64,000 bases of DNA from Camelus bactrianus (GCF_048773025.1 NC_133575.1:69222537-69286536); one strand, 5' to 3'; positions 50,037 through 62,335 are shown, numbered from the stretch's first letter. Program-made: numbers and translations. Notes: a model not told the origin generated them from the letters alone.

Positions 50037-50164
50037 ATATATGCTTTCTTTTTTTTAAACATTTTTTATTGATTTATAATCATTTTACAATGTTGTATCA
50101 AATTCCAGTGTAGAGCACAAATTTTCAGTTATACATGAACATATATTAATATATGCTTTCTTTT
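50037..50164 (-). mobile_element. 94-bp L1 3' terminal insertion with 17-bp TSD, antisense
   Basis: AATATATGCTTTCTTTT at 50037-50053 recurs exactly at 50148-50164. Between them lies only the extreme 3' end of the young L1 lineage (TTTTACAATGTTGTATCAAA ... CAGTTATACATGAACATA). The same lineage as copies 1 and 2. Confidence 0.92.
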
Positions 50165-50207
50165 CCTTGATTTGCATTTGCAGGGTAGAATGAGTTTCAT
50201 TGAATTA

Positions 50208-50416
50208 AATGCAAATATTAGCTACTATATATAAAGTAGATAAAAATAGATTTCTTCTGTATAGCACAGGGAACTATATTCAATATCTTGTAGTAACATA
50301 TGATGAAAAAGATTCTGAAAACGAATATATGTATCTACATGTATGATCGAAACATTATGCTGTACACCAGAAATTGACACATGGTAACAGACTAGAAATC
50401 AATAAAATAAAATAGT
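50208..50416 (+). mobile_element. L1 3' terminal fragment, sense
   Basis: TTCTGTATAGCACAGGGAAC, CTTGTAGTAACATATGATG, TGCTGTACACCAGAAATTGA, and the A-rich end AATAAAATAAAATAG. Confidence 0.88.
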
Positions 50417-51366
50417 AAAATGCTGTTTTAAATGTGACAGACTTGTTTTCCTTTTGGCCCATGGCACCTGTGTACTAGTAGATGGTTAGGGATTTTGATA
50501 CTATCTAAAAATAATTTAGTTAAATTCAGTAGACATTTGGAGGGCATTGTTGGAGTCTGGATTGACATGCTTTTAATACCTGTTTCTAGATATATTTCTA
50601 TAGTACTATCTGATATAGACTTCCTAAGAGGGAGAGATTCAAACTGAAGCACTCATGTTTTATCTTTGGGTTTTTTATTCCTACCTCTTTGTACTGTTAT
50701 ATAGAGTTTAAAAATTATCTTATATTAATACAAAAGAATATAATTATACTACAGGGGCTGGCACATTTTCAGAAGTAGCCTTCCATGTTTTCATTTATTT
50801 GATCCCTCACTATATAAGGAGAAGATCAGTAAAAGGATATAAAGGCCACCTTAATTGTTCTCTCCTCCTTCTTCTTTCTTCTAAGACAACTCTTACAGGC
50901 AAGATAGCCCATTCTTCAGCAGAAGTGCCAACAAGGATATTCACTAGAAAGTAGTTCCTCCTAGTGTTTCAGAGTGCTTCCTGTGACAATACTGTTTTAG
51001 ATGGATTTTAGTGCATGGTGAATTCTGTCTAAAACAACTGTCTAGAGTTCTTAGCAGACATAAGAATCTATTAGCAAGAGTTTGGAATTTCTCAAACAAT
51101 TTTCATATTACACTCTTAGTTTTCCCTGTGTTTTAAATTGGGAATCAGACCCATGTTGAATGCTTTTTCTAATCTTCAAGCCGTCCATTGGAAGATGAAA
51201 TAATTAGAGGAGTTGAAAATTACTTTGTTGAAGGATATTATTCACAAATTAGACTTGGGTTTACTTTTGGCTTGTGCTGTGTAGCATAGGCTTGTTAAAG
51301 AAATGTATCGAGTTTTCAATTACATTAAGAAATAGTCTCTATTTTTAAAGAGATGGTTCTGGTTTT
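50417..51366 (+). other. DACH2: Unique intron flanking the DACH2 exon
   Basis: No transposon seen in the ~950 bp before the exon. It may include splicing enhancers, but none can be proven from sequence alone. Confidence 0.5.
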
Positions 51367-51368
51367 AG
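51367..51368 (+). other. DACH2: DACH2 exon splice acceptor (AG)
   Basis: The sequence ...GGTTCTGGTTTTAG ends in AG directly before the exon's first bases GT-ATA-ACA. The pyrimidine tract is short and broken by G's, so the acceptor looks moderate rather than strong. This site gives the split glycine codon G|GT expected from DACH2 protein (PTG|ITAAA). Confidence 0.85.
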
Positions 51369-51500
51369 GTATAACAGCTGCAGCAATGGCTGAGGCGATG
51401 AAGCTGCAGAAGATGAAGCTTATGGCTATGAACACTCTTCAGGGAAATGGCAGCCAAAATGGGACTGAATCAGAGCCCGATGATCTTAATTCTAATACAG
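51369..51500 (+). CDS. DACH2: DACH2 internal coding exon (dachshund homolog 2)
   Basis: The exon reads (G)-ITAAAMAEAMKLQKMK, continues LMAMNTLQGNGSQNG, and ends TESEPDDLNSNT-(G). It has 43 whole codons with split glycine codons at both ends. This matches, from memory, the DACH2 stretch that follows the DACHbox-N (Ski/Sno-type DNA-binding) domain, after ...SPGLITPTG. DACH1 instead has a poly-Ala run and AEAMKVKKIKLEAM here, so the paralogue call is firm. DACH2 is a nuclear transcriptional cofactor of the retinal-determination network (Pax-Six-Eya-Dach), also active in muscle and limb. The exon is 132 bp and phase 1 at both ends, so skipping it would keep the frame. There are no stops, and the residues look fully conserved with the human protein as I recall it. 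Neither adjacent exon (RPGRPPKR upstream, GSESSWDKDK downstream) was seen in the window. This is the only host coding sequence I could support. Confidence 0.93.
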
Positions 51501-51506
51501 GTGAGT
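51501..51506 (+). other. DACH2: DACH2 exon splice donor (GTGAGT)
   Basis: The junction CAG|GTGAGT is an almost perfect match to the U1 snRNA-complementary consensus. It follows codon ACA (Thr) plus one base, leaving the exon in phase 1. This fits the next DACH2 residues, GGSESSW. Confidence 0.9.
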
Positions 51507-52261
51507 AGTCTCCAGGAATCCAAGGCAGGTAACTCTGATTTATTCAGGGATGGGAAGGAAGAGAACTAAGGAGAGAATGATATGTATACTTTGATTATAA
51601 GCAGTTACTACAAAAGGATGTTTAACTCTACCTCTAACCTGCACATTGAAATTAGAAAACTTTTACGGGTCAGAATCCCACTTTGGGAAACACTGAGTTG
51701 TCTCCATTGTTTTGTTACAGTGGGATTAAATTCTGATTTTTATAGGACTATCTATTCTGCTTGCTAAAAGCTGCCCCCTTCAGTTTCACCTCAGGCTTCT
51801 TCATCTTTCTCTAAATAATTTACCCTGAAATGCAGTTCTGAGAATCCACCTTTGCTTCAGCTGAAGTACCACCTCAGATAAGTGAGGGCATTAGAAGACT
51901 TCAAACATTATAGTCAGGGGCTAAATTAAAAAGGTAGAACATTTTTAGTTGAGAATAATAATGAGCAACCAAGGATAGTCTTAAGAACTGTAGGCTAATC
52001 TGCTTTTACAGTTTAATTCAATATAATGTGATAGGCAGATAGGTAGCCATCTTTTCTCTCTTCTGTTAGGCTCCTAGAATTTCAATCATGATTGGGCTTT
52101 GTTTTGGAGGGAAAATGAAAGGGGAATTAAACAAGGATATTTTTGAATAAAATCAGTATTAATAAACTCATCTAAAATGAAATGTTCTTGGTAAATTATA
52201 GAATGAGAATTGATCTTCAAACAATGTTCACAGTGGGGAGTCAATGGAAACATGCACTTTT

Positions 52262-52505
52262 ATATTTTACAAGTTTGAGGTGTACAAAGTGTTGATTCGG
52301 TGCACTTATACATTACAATATGATTACCACCATCGTGTTAGCTAACATGTCTATCATGTCACATAGTTATCATTTACTTTTTTGTGTTGAGAACTTTTAG
52401 GATTGAGTCTCTTAGAAACTTTCAAGTATATAATACAGTGTTTTTGACTATAATCACAATGTTGTGCATTAGATCCCCAGAATTTATTCATCTTCTATCT
52501 CTCAT
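52262..52505 (-). mobile_element. Old L1 3' UTR (L1MA/MB type), antisense
   Basis: AGTTTGAGGTGTACAAAGTG, CATTACAATATGATTACCAC and CAATGTTGTGCATTAGATCC are markers of the reverse-complement L1 3' UTR. Confidence 0.75.
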
Positions 52506-52554
52506 ATTAACCCACTTCATTCTTAACAAATTCCAGGAAAAAAGGGGGAATTTA

Positions 52555-52690
52555 AAAAAATATTCTCATTTTTGCAGATTGAGAAACAGAGGCACAGTGC
52601 ATTTCCATAGTCATAAAGATAGTAATTGGCAGAGCTAAGTTTCAGTCCCCTATGTGTTTAAGTCCAAAGTTTTAACCCTTTCCACATTCT
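52555..52690 (+). repeat. MIR SINE
   Basis: TTTGCAGATTGAGAAACAGA, GGCACAGTGCATTTCC, and TTGGCAGAGCTAAGTTTCAG. Confidence 0.65.
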
Positions 52691-53279
52691 CCCTCCACTT
52701 CAATATTGTGTTGTAACAAGTATTTTACTTTATTTAACCTCTGGGATGCAAGTTGTTTTTATGATGAAGACACAGTGGTAAACTTATGATCAGTTTTCTA
52801 GTCCTAACGCCTCTCTTAATTCATACTGGCTTTCAAATTTTGTAGTGCCTTAGACCTGACCAACATTTGACAGGAAGCCTCTTGTAAATAAAAAGATTTT
52901 TGTACCAATAAAAATGAGTGGAATCTCAAGGAATAATTTCTGTCATGTTTTGCTCAGGTATACCCATTTCTGAAAAAGACGTTCTGTAAAACTTCTGTGT
53001 TGTTCCTTTATAACAAGATGACATAAATCATTTTGAGAGATATACTGGTGACTTAATTTCTAACTTAATAAATAGTTAACTTTCCTGGCTAGGTTTCCAC
53101 CTATGTAAGTTATACTTGATGTTATAGAAATGGAGTTAGAGTAGTTACTGTGCTTCACCATGCAGAGATTGCAGTCTATCCTTATCTTGATGGAATGAAG
53201 GTAAGCAGATATAGAATAATAATGATGATAACAATAATACGTATTTAAATGAAGAGGTCCCTGAGGTTTTTCAAAGTCT

Positions 53280-56200
53280 ATAAATTAGCACTGCACCTGC
53301 ACACAAGATCCTGTTACCAAGAGAGATCCCCTCAGCCATATATTCCCCCTGTGGGAAGAGCAGGTGGACCTAGGGAGCCTTTGCCACCAAGAACACCCAG
53401 TCTTGCCTGCCAAAAACCCTCATGAGTGACATCAGCTGATGAAGCTGCATGAAGTCAACACTGCCACACTCTTTATGACCCAAGATGGGGAGGTGCCATA
53501 GTATCCCCTGAGAGCCATAGCTGCCATACCACACCCAGCCAATGTTCTTGCATCCACTTGCAGGTGAAAGCCTTTCCCGACTGAAATAAGAGTCCATAAA
53601 GTCTGAAAGAACTGTTTGCTGTCTCAAATGTGCAGACAGCAATGCAAGGCTATGTAGAACATGAAAAATAAACATAGCATCATCAAAGAAACAGAATAAT
53701 TTTCTGGTAACTGACCCTAGAGAAATGGAGATCCTTGAATTGCCTGACAAAGCATTCAAATAACTGTTCTAAGGAAGCTCAGTGAATTACAAGAGAAGAG
53801 AATTAAATAACTCATTGAACTCAAGAAACCAATACAGGAACAAAACAAGAAGTTCAACAAAGAAAAATCATTAGAAAATGAACCAAGCAGAAATTCTTGA
53901 GCTGAGGAATACAATGAAAGAAGTGAAAGATACAGTAGACGCTTCAGTAACAAACTCGTTAAGTCAGAAGGAAGACTCTCCAAACTTAAAGATAGGTCAT
54001 TTGAAATATTCCAGTCAGAGGAGAAGCAGGAAAAAAGTGACAAAGGGTAAGAATACCTACAGAATTTATGTGATACCAGCAAAAGAACCAATATATGCAT
54101 TATAGGAGTTGCAGAAGGTGAAACAAGAGAAAGGGAATGAAAGCTTATTTAAAGAAATAATGGCTGAAAATTCTCCAAATCTAGGGAGGGAAATTGAAGT
54201 TCAGATTAATGAAGCTCAAAAATTTCCAAATAGGATCAATCCAAAGAAAACTGCACTGGGCACATTTTTGTCAATTTACCAAAAGCCAAGTTTTGAGAGA
54301 GAATTAAAAAAGTAGCAAGAGAAAGGTGATTTATTACCTATGAAGAAAGCACCATGAGACGATAAGCAGATTTCTTAGCAGAAGCTCTGTAGGCCAGGAG
54401 AGAATTGGATGATACATTCAAAGAACTAAAAGAAACAAACTACCAACTAAGAATAATATAACAGGCAAATTATCTTTTAAAAATGAAGGAGAAAGTATTT
54501 CATAGACAAACAAAAACTGAGGTAGTTCACTATTGGAACTATCTTAACAAGAAATGTTTAATAAAGGAGTTCTTAAAGTTGGAATGAAAACATGTCAAAT
54601 AACAATGTAAAATCATATGAATGTATAAATCTCAATGGTAAATGTAAATACATGGACAAATACAGATTAATGTAACACTGTAATGGTGGTTCATAAATTA
54701 GTTTTAACCCTCATTTAAAGTTAAAAGATAAAAATTTGTTAATTAACATAGAATATAAAAAAGAAATGAACTCTGACTACAAGAAGACAAAGTGTGTGGG
54801 AAGAGTAAAAGTGCAGAGTTTTTGTATGCGATAGAAGTTGACTTGTTAATAATTTAAAATAAAGGTTCTAAGTACATATTTTAGATAAGCCTTGAGTTAA
54901 ATACAAAATGAAAACCTATAATACATATACAGATAATAAGGAGAAAAGGATCAAAGCAAATTACCACCTAAGTAAATTAACAAATAACAAACAACAAAGC
55001 AAGAAAAGAAAGGCAAAACAATTTTAAAACAGAAAACAAATAACAAAATAGGACAATAGTAAATGCTTACCTATCAATAATAGCTTTAAATGTAAATAGA
55101 TGAACTCACCAATATAAAGGCATTGAATGGCTGAATGGATGAAAAAACAAGATCCAGCAACATTATTAGGTTGAAAATGTGAGGATGGAAAAAGATATAC
55201 CATGCAAATTATAACCAAAAGAAAGTAAGAGTGGCTATAATTTTATCATTAAAAATATACTTTAAATCTTAAACCATTTTGGAAACAAAGAAGTGCATTT
55301 TCCTTGATAAAAGGGTAAATTTGACAGGAAGATACAACATTTATAAATATATGTATACTCAGTATCAGGGCACCTAAATGTATAAAGCAAATATTGACAG
55401 ATCTGAAAGCAGAAATTGGCAGCAATACAATAATAGTAGGGGATTTGAATACCCCACTTACAGTAATGGAGAGAACATCCAGACAGGAAAACAATAAGGA
55501 AAAAGCTTACTTGAAAAACACTATAGACCAAATGGACATAACAGACACATACAGAACTTTATACCTAATAACAGAAGAACACACAGTCTTTGCAAGCACA
55601 TACAGAACATCCTCCTGGATATATCCCATGTTAGGTCACAAACCTAGTCAACAGATTTACAAAGATTAAAATTATACCAGGTGTTTTTTATGACTTCAAA
55701 AGAATGAAACTAGAAATCAGTAATAGCAAAAGAATCAGAAAATATATAAATATGTGGAAAATAAATAATACTTTCTTAAACATCCATTCAGTCATAGAGG
55801 AAACCAAAAGAAAGTTTAAAAAGCATCTAGAGACAAATGAAAATGAAAACAACACATACCAGAACTATGGGATGTAGCAAATATAGTACTAAGAAAGAAG
55901 TTTATATTTAAAAACATATGTTAAAAATAAGGAAAATTTCAATTTAATTTTACATCTCAGGGAGCTAAAGGAGGACAAACTAAGACAAAAGTTAGCAGAA
56001 GGAAGGAAATATAAATAAATAAATAAATAAATAATAAATAATCAAGTGGAGACATAAAAAGCAATAGAAAATGTCAACAAAACTAAAGGTTTGTTTTATG
56101 AAAGATGTAATTAACAAAACCTTAGTAGACAAGAGGCAAAAGAGAGAAGACTTCGATAAATAAAATCAGGAATAAAAGAGAAAGCATTACAACGATACCT

Positions 56201-56798
56201 CAGGAATATAAGGAATCACACAGGACTACTAACCAAAATTATACACCAATAAACTGGATAACCTAAAGGAAATGGATAAATTCCTACAAATATACAACCT
56301 ACCAAAACTGAATCGAGAGGAAATAGAAAGTATGAATAGATCAAATACTAGTAAGAAAATTGAATCAGTAATCAAAGGATCACAACAACAACAACCTGCT
56401 ACAGATGGTTTCTCTGGTGAATTTTACCAATGTTTAAAGAAGAATTAACAGCAATCATTTTCAAAATTTTCAAGAAATTGCAGAGACACTCCCAAACTCA
56501 TTTTAAAAGCCCAGCATTACACTGATAAAAATGCCAGATAAAGATTCTACAAGAAAAAATAAAAGGCCCATACTCCTGATGAATATATGTGCATAAATTC
56601 TCAATAAAATACTAGCAAACCAATTTTAACAGTGCACTGAAAGGATCATACACCATGACCAAGAGGGTTTTATCCATGGGATGCAAAGTTGGTTTAATAC
56701 AAGTAATCAATGTGATACAAAAAATAAAATGAAACAATAAAGCCACATGATTATCTAAATAGACACAGAGCATTTGACAATGTTCAACATCCATTTAT
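53280..56798 (+). mobile_element. Old L1 'D', sense, 5' UTR-ORF1-partial ORF2
   Basis: 5' UTR-like sequence from about 53280 (AGAGATCCCCTCAGCC), ORF1 from about 53880 (EILELRNTMKEVKD; later KTALGTFLSIYQK in 54109-54315), and ORF2 endonuclease (VGDLNTPLTVMERTSRQENN, in 55394-55669). RT starts near 56230 (ATDGFSGEF-like) and is cut at 56798 by L1 copy 2. Numerous stops and frameshifts; an L1M-age element. The remainder, if present, would lie beyond copy 2, outside the window. Confidence 0.8.
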
Positions 56799-57179
56799 CT
56801 TTTTAGTTTTTATTTTTTTAACTTTTTTTTATTGATTTATACTCATTTTAAAATGTTGTGTCAAATTCCAGTGTAGAGCACAATTTTTCAGTTATACATG
56901 AACATATATATATTCATTGTCACATTTTTTTCCTCTGTGAGCTACCATAAGATCTTGTATATATTTCCCTGTGCTATATAGTATAACCTTGTTTATCTAT
57001 TCTACAATTTTGAAATCCTATCTATCCATTCCCACCCTCTGCCCCCTTGGCAACCACAAGTTTGTATTCTATGTCTATGAGTCTATTTCTGTTTTGTATT
57101 TATGTTTTGTTTGTTTGTTTTAGATTTCACATATGAGCAATCTCATATGGCATTTTTCTTTCTCTTTCTGGCTTTCTTC

Positions 57180-60100
57180 ACTTAGAATGACACTCTCCAG
57201 TTGCTGCAAATGGCATTATGTTGTCGGTTTTTATGGCTGAGTAGTATTCCATTGTATAAATATACCACCTCTTCTTTATCCAGTCATTTGCTGATGCACA
57301 TTTAGGCTGTTTCCATGTCTTGGCTATTATAAATAGTGCTGCTATGAACATTGGGGTGCAGTGTCATCCTGAAGTAGGGTTCCTACTGGATATATGTCCA
57401 GGAGTGGGATTCCTGGGTCACGTGGTGAGTCTATTCCTACTCTTTTGATGAATCTCCATACTGTTTTCCACAGTGGCTGCACCAAGCTGCATTCCCACCA
57501 GCAGTGTAGGAGTATTCCCATTTCTCCACAGCCTCTCCAGGATTTGTCATTTGTGGACTTTTGAATGATGGCCATTCTGACTGGTGTGAGGTGATACCTC
57601 ATTGTAGTTTTGATTTGCATTTCTCTGATAATTAGTGATATTGAGCATTTTTTATGTGTCTATTGATCATTTGTATGTCTTCCTTGGAGAATTGCTTGTT
57701 TAGGTCTTTTGCCCATTTTTGGATTGGGTTGTTTATTTTCTTCTTATTAAGTCGTATGAGCTGCTTATACATTCTGGAGATCAAGCCTTTGTCAGTTTCA
57801 TTTGCAAAGATTTTCTCCCATTCCGTAGGTTGTCTTTTTGTTTTAGTTATGGTTTCCTTTGCTGTGCAGAAGCTTGTAAGTTTCATTAGGTCCCATTTCT
57901 TTATTCTTGCTTTTATTTCTATTGCTTGAGTAGACTGTTCTAGGAGAACATTTTTGAGATGTGTGTCAGATAATGTTTTGCCTATATTGTCTTCTAGAAG
58001 GTTTATTGTATCTTGTCTTATGTTTAAATCTTTGATCCATTTTGAGTTTATTTTTGTGTATGGTGTAAGGGAGTGTTCTAGCTTCATTGATTTACATGCT
58101 GCTGTCCAGTTTTCCCAACACTATTTGCTGAAGAGACTGTCTTCATTCAATTGTTTATTCTTGCATTCTTTGTCAAAGATTACTTGACCAAAAGTTTGTG
58201 GATTGATTTCTGGGCTCTCTCTTGTGTTCCATTGGTCTATATGTCTGTTTTTGTACCAATATCATGCTGTCTTGATGATTGTAGCTCTATAGTATTGTCT
58301 GAAGTCTGGGAGAGTTATTCCTCCAGCCTCTTTCTTTCTCTTCAGTAATGCTTTGGCAATTCTAGGTCTTTTGTGGTTCCATACAAATTTTATTATGATT
58401 TGTTCTAGTTCTGTGAAATATGTGCTGGGTAATTTGATAGGGATTGCATTAAATCTGTAGATTGCCTTGTGCAGTGTGACCATTTTAACAATATTGATTC
58501 TTCCGATCCAAGAGCATGGGATATCTTTCTATTTTTTAAAGTCTTCTTTAATTTCCTTCATCAATGGTTTATAGTTTTCTGTATATAATTCTTTCACCTC
58601 CTTGGTTAGATTTATTCCCAGGTATTTTATTACTTTGGGTGCTTTTAGAGGGGATTGTTTCTTTACTTTCTTTTTCTGTTGATTCATCATTAGTGTAAAG
58701 AAATGCCACTGACTTTTGAACGTTAATCTTGTAACCTGCTACCTTGCTGAATTCTTCGATCAGCTCTAGTAGTTTTTGTGTGGACTTTTTGGGGTTTTCT
58801 ATATATAGTAACATGTCATTGGTGTATAGTGATATTTTGCCTCTTCTTTTCCAATTTGGATCCCTTTTATTTCTCTTTCTTGCCTGATTGCTGTGGCTAG
58901 GACTTCCAGGACTATGTTGAATAGGAGTGGTGATAGTGGGCATCCTTGTCTTGTCCCAGATTTTAGTGGGAAGCTTTTGAGTTTTTCACTTTTGAGTACT
59001 CTGCTGGCTGTAGGTTTGTCATATATAGCTGTTGATGTTGAGATATGTTCCCTCTATATCCACTTTGGTGAGATGTTATGATGTTGAGTATGTTCCCTCT
59101 ATACCCACTTTGGTGAGAGTTTTTATCATAAATGGGTGTTGAATTTTATCAAATTATTTTTCTGCATCGATTGAGAAGATCATGTGGTTTTTGTCGTTTC
59201 TCTTGTTGATGTGATGTATTACATTGATTGATTTGCGTATGTTGAACCACCCTTGTGTCCCTGGGATGATCCCCACTTGGTCATGATGTATAATCTTTTC
59301 TATGTGTTGTTGGATTCTATTTGCTAATATTTTGGTGAGAATTTTGGTGTCTATGTACATCAGTGATATTGGCCTATAGTTTTCTTTTTTGGTAGTGTCT
59401 TTGCCTGGTTTTGGTATCAAGGTGATGCTGGCTTCATAGAATGAATTTGGGAGTATTCCCTCCTTTTCAATCTTCTGGAAGAGTTTGAGAAGTGTTGGTA
59501 TGAGTTCTTCTTTGTATGTTTGGTAGAATTCCCCGTTGAAGCCGTCCGGTCCTGGACTTTTATTTGTAGGGAGGTTTTTAATTGCTATTTCGATTTCATT
59601 TCTAGTGATTGGTTTGTTCAAGTGGTCAGTTTCTTCTTGATTCAGTCTTGGGGGACTGTATGTTTCCAGAAACTTGTCCATCTCCTCTAGGTTATCCAGA
59701 TTGGTTCCATATAGTTTTTCATACTTTTCACATATGGTATTCTTTATTTCTATTTTATTTGTTGTAATTTATCCATTTTCCTTTCTTATTTACTAATTTG
59801 TGCTCTCTCTTTTCTCTTTGTGAATTTGGCCAGAGGTTTGTCGATTTTATTTAGTTTTTCAAAAAACCAGCTTTTGGTTTGATTGATTTTTTTATGTTTT
59901 TTAATCTCTATTTTGTTTTTTCCTCCCTGATCTTTATAATTTCCTTCCTTCTGCTGCCTTTTGGGGATTTTTGTTCTTCTTTTTCTAGTTCTTTTAGTTG
60001 GTGGGTTAAATTGTTTATTTGAGATTGTTCTTCTTTTTTGAGGAAAGCCTGTATCACTATAAACTTCCCTGTTAGCACTGCCTTTGCTGTGTCCCATAAG

Positions 60101-60951
60101 TTTTGTGTGGTTGTGCTTTCATTTTCATTTGTCTCAAGGTATTTTTTAATTTCAGCTTTGATTTCCTCATTCACTCATTGGTTTTTTAATAGCATATTGT
60201 TTAATCGTAATGCTTTCGTTTTTTCTCCTTTGTTTCTCTGTTGTTGATTTCTAGTTTCATGGCATTGTGGTCAGTAAAGATGTTTGAGATAATTTCTATA
60301 TTCTTAAAGTTGTTGAGGTTTCTTTTGTGCCCAAGTACATGATCAATCCTAGAAAATGTTCTATGTGCACTTGAAAAGAATCTATATCCTATTTTTGGGG
60401 GTGTAATGCTCTGAAAATATCCACCAAATCTAATTTTTGTCTTGTATTATCTAGTTTCTCTGTTGCCTTATTTATTTTCTGTCTGGAAGATCTGTATAGT
60501 GATGTTAATGCAATGTTAAAATCTCCAACTATGATTGTATTCCCTACAATATCCCCCTTATCTCTGTTAGTAATTGGTTTATGAACCTAGGTGCTCCTAT
60601 ATTGGGTGCATATATATTAACGAGTGTAATATCCTCATCTTGTATTACTCCTCTAATCATTATAAAATGTCCTTCTTTATCTTTCTTTATGGCCTTTGTT
60701 TTAAAGTCTAGTTTGTCTGAAATCAGTACTGCAACACCTGCTTTTTTGGCTTTTCCATTTGCATGGAATATCCTTTTCCATCCTTTCACTCTCAATCTAT
60801 ATGTGTCCTTCTCCCTAAAGTGGGTCTCTTGTATGCAGCATATTGAAGGTTCTTGCTTTATTATCCAGTCTGCCACTCTATGTCTTTTGACTGGAGCATT
60901 TAGTCCATTAACATGTACAGTAATTAATGATAGATGTGTGTTTATTGCCAT
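57180..60951 (-). pseudogene. L1 ORF2 remnant (endonuclease-RT), copy 2
   Basis: The endonuclease starts MAINTHLSLITVHVNGLN at 60951. The catalytic Asn of the usual L.N.NGLN motif is His here, while the QETHF glutamate is kept. RT fingers at 59154-59681 include [15 protein letters not shown] and [12 protein letters not shown]. The RT active site at 58815-58826 reads YTND instead of Y/FADD, so the first of the paired aspartates is Asn. Downstream pieces are at 57632-58087 and the Cys/His knuckle at 57342-57620. At least six frame interruptions. It cannot encode a working protein. Confidence 0.87.
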
Positions 60952-61369
60952 TTTGAACTTATCTTTACAGTTGATTTGGCATTACCTCTTTGTTCCTTTC
61001 TTCTTCCTTTTGTGTTTTGGTAATCTTCCTTTGTATTATCATGGCTTTTATTTAGTTTTTGTGACTCCCTTGTAAGTTTTTGGCTTGTGGTTACCCTTTT
61101 CTGTAAGTCTATTAGCCCATTACTATATCTCAAACCCATCCTACTGAGACCAAAAAATTTAATTAAGAAAGAAACATAATACTCTGTATTTTTTTGATTC
61201 CCTCTCCCACTCTTAATGATTCAAATGTCTTCTTTTACAATTTCGTGTTTATTTCATTTGTAATTCATGAGTTATCACCTTTCCAGTTGTGAGTTTCTCA
61301 TTTCTGTAGCATCCTGCTGCTTTTCTATATAGAGTATATCTTTCAGTATTTCTTTTAGCTTGGGTTTAG

Positions 61370-62221
61370 TGTTGCTAAACTGTTGTAGCTTTTTCTTGTC
61401 TGTGAAATTCTTTATGTCTCCCTACATCCGAAAGGATAGCCTTGCTGTATAAATTATCCTAGGCTGCATCTTTTTTTCATTCAGGACTTTGAATATATGT
61501 TGCCACTCCCTTCTGGCCTGTAGTGTTTGTGTAGAGAAATCAGCTGAGAGCCTTTTGGGGGTTCCCTTGTATCTCCCTCTTTGCTTGTCTCTTGCTGCCT
61601 TTAGGATCATTTCTTTATCCTTGACTCTGGCCATCTTGATTATGATATGTCTTGATGTGGGTCTATTTGGGTTCTTCCTGTTTGGGACCCTTTGAACTTC
61701 CTGTACTTGGATATCTGATTCCTTCTTTAGGTTTAGGAAGTTTTCAGTCATGATTTCTTCAAAAACCTTTTCAATCCCCTTTGATATTTCTTCCTCTTCT
61801 GGGACCTCTATTATGCGAAGACTGGCACGCTTTATGTTATCCCGTACATCCTATATGTTGTTTTCATTTGTTTATGTTGTACCTGTTCTGATTGGGTGCT
61901 TTCTGTTGTCCTGTCTTCTAGGTCACTTATTCATTCCTCTGCATTATGTAGTCTCCTTTACACAGCCTTTAGATCCGTTCTCATCTCAGCCAATGAGTTT
62001 ACCAATTCTACTTGGCTCTTCTTTATAGCTTCAATTTCATTTTTGACATATTGTATATCTCTAAACACTATCTCTTTTGGTTCCTTCAGTACTTTGATCA
62101 CTCCTTTTTTGAAATCTTGATCTAGTAGGCTATCGATGTCTATTTCATTGATCATTCTGTCAGGGGATTTCTCTTTTTCTTTTAATTGGGAATGGCTCCT
62201 CTGCTTCTTCATCTTGCTCAT
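61370..62221 (-). pseudogene. L1 ORF1 remnant, copy 2
   Basis: The N-terminal piece starts MSKMKKQRSHSQLKEKEK at 62221 and continues into a coiled-coil-like stretch (KNEIEAIKKSQVELVNSLAE). The RRM/CTD piece (61422-61751) has SRHIIIKMARVKDKEMILKA and LSADFSTQTLQARREW. An in-frame stop follows LSFRM; GDIKNFTDKKKLQQF continues the CTD beyond it. The central region also has frame breaks. ORF1p normally trimerises and binds L1 RNA. Confidence 0.85.
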
Positions 62222-62335
62222 ATCTCTCTGGCACTGTGGCTTATGGAGTATCAGTTATCTATTGTGGTCCTTAAGGAGTTTATTTATTTATCTATGTAAT
62301 GCCTATGTAAAAATAAATCTTAAAAAATAAAAAAA

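Larger units (their letters stand above)
1..51366 (+). other. DACH2: DACH2 intron upstream of the exon (partial)
   Basis: No other DACH2 exon was seen between the window start and the acceptor, so this whole stretch is read as part of one long intron. It is dominated by antisense L1 DNA, with MIR, L2, MaLR, MER5 and Vic-1 insertions. The intron assignment follows from the exon's orientation and the known large size of DACH2. A short non-coding exon or alternative first exon could have been missed. Confidence 0.75.

Noticed and set aside
51369-51500. Assigning the exon to DACH1
   Set aside because: DACH1 has AEAMKVKKIKLEAMSNYH at this place. The window has AEAMKLQKMKLMAMNTLQ, which fits DACH2.
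53370-53759. 129-codon minus-strand frame
   Set aside because: It is the antisense of an old sense L1 5' UTR.
60581-61075. 164-codon plus-strand open frame, the second longest frame in the window
   Set aside because: It is the antisense shadow of L1 ORF2's endonuclease start. The real L1 frame is on the minus strand (60544-60951).
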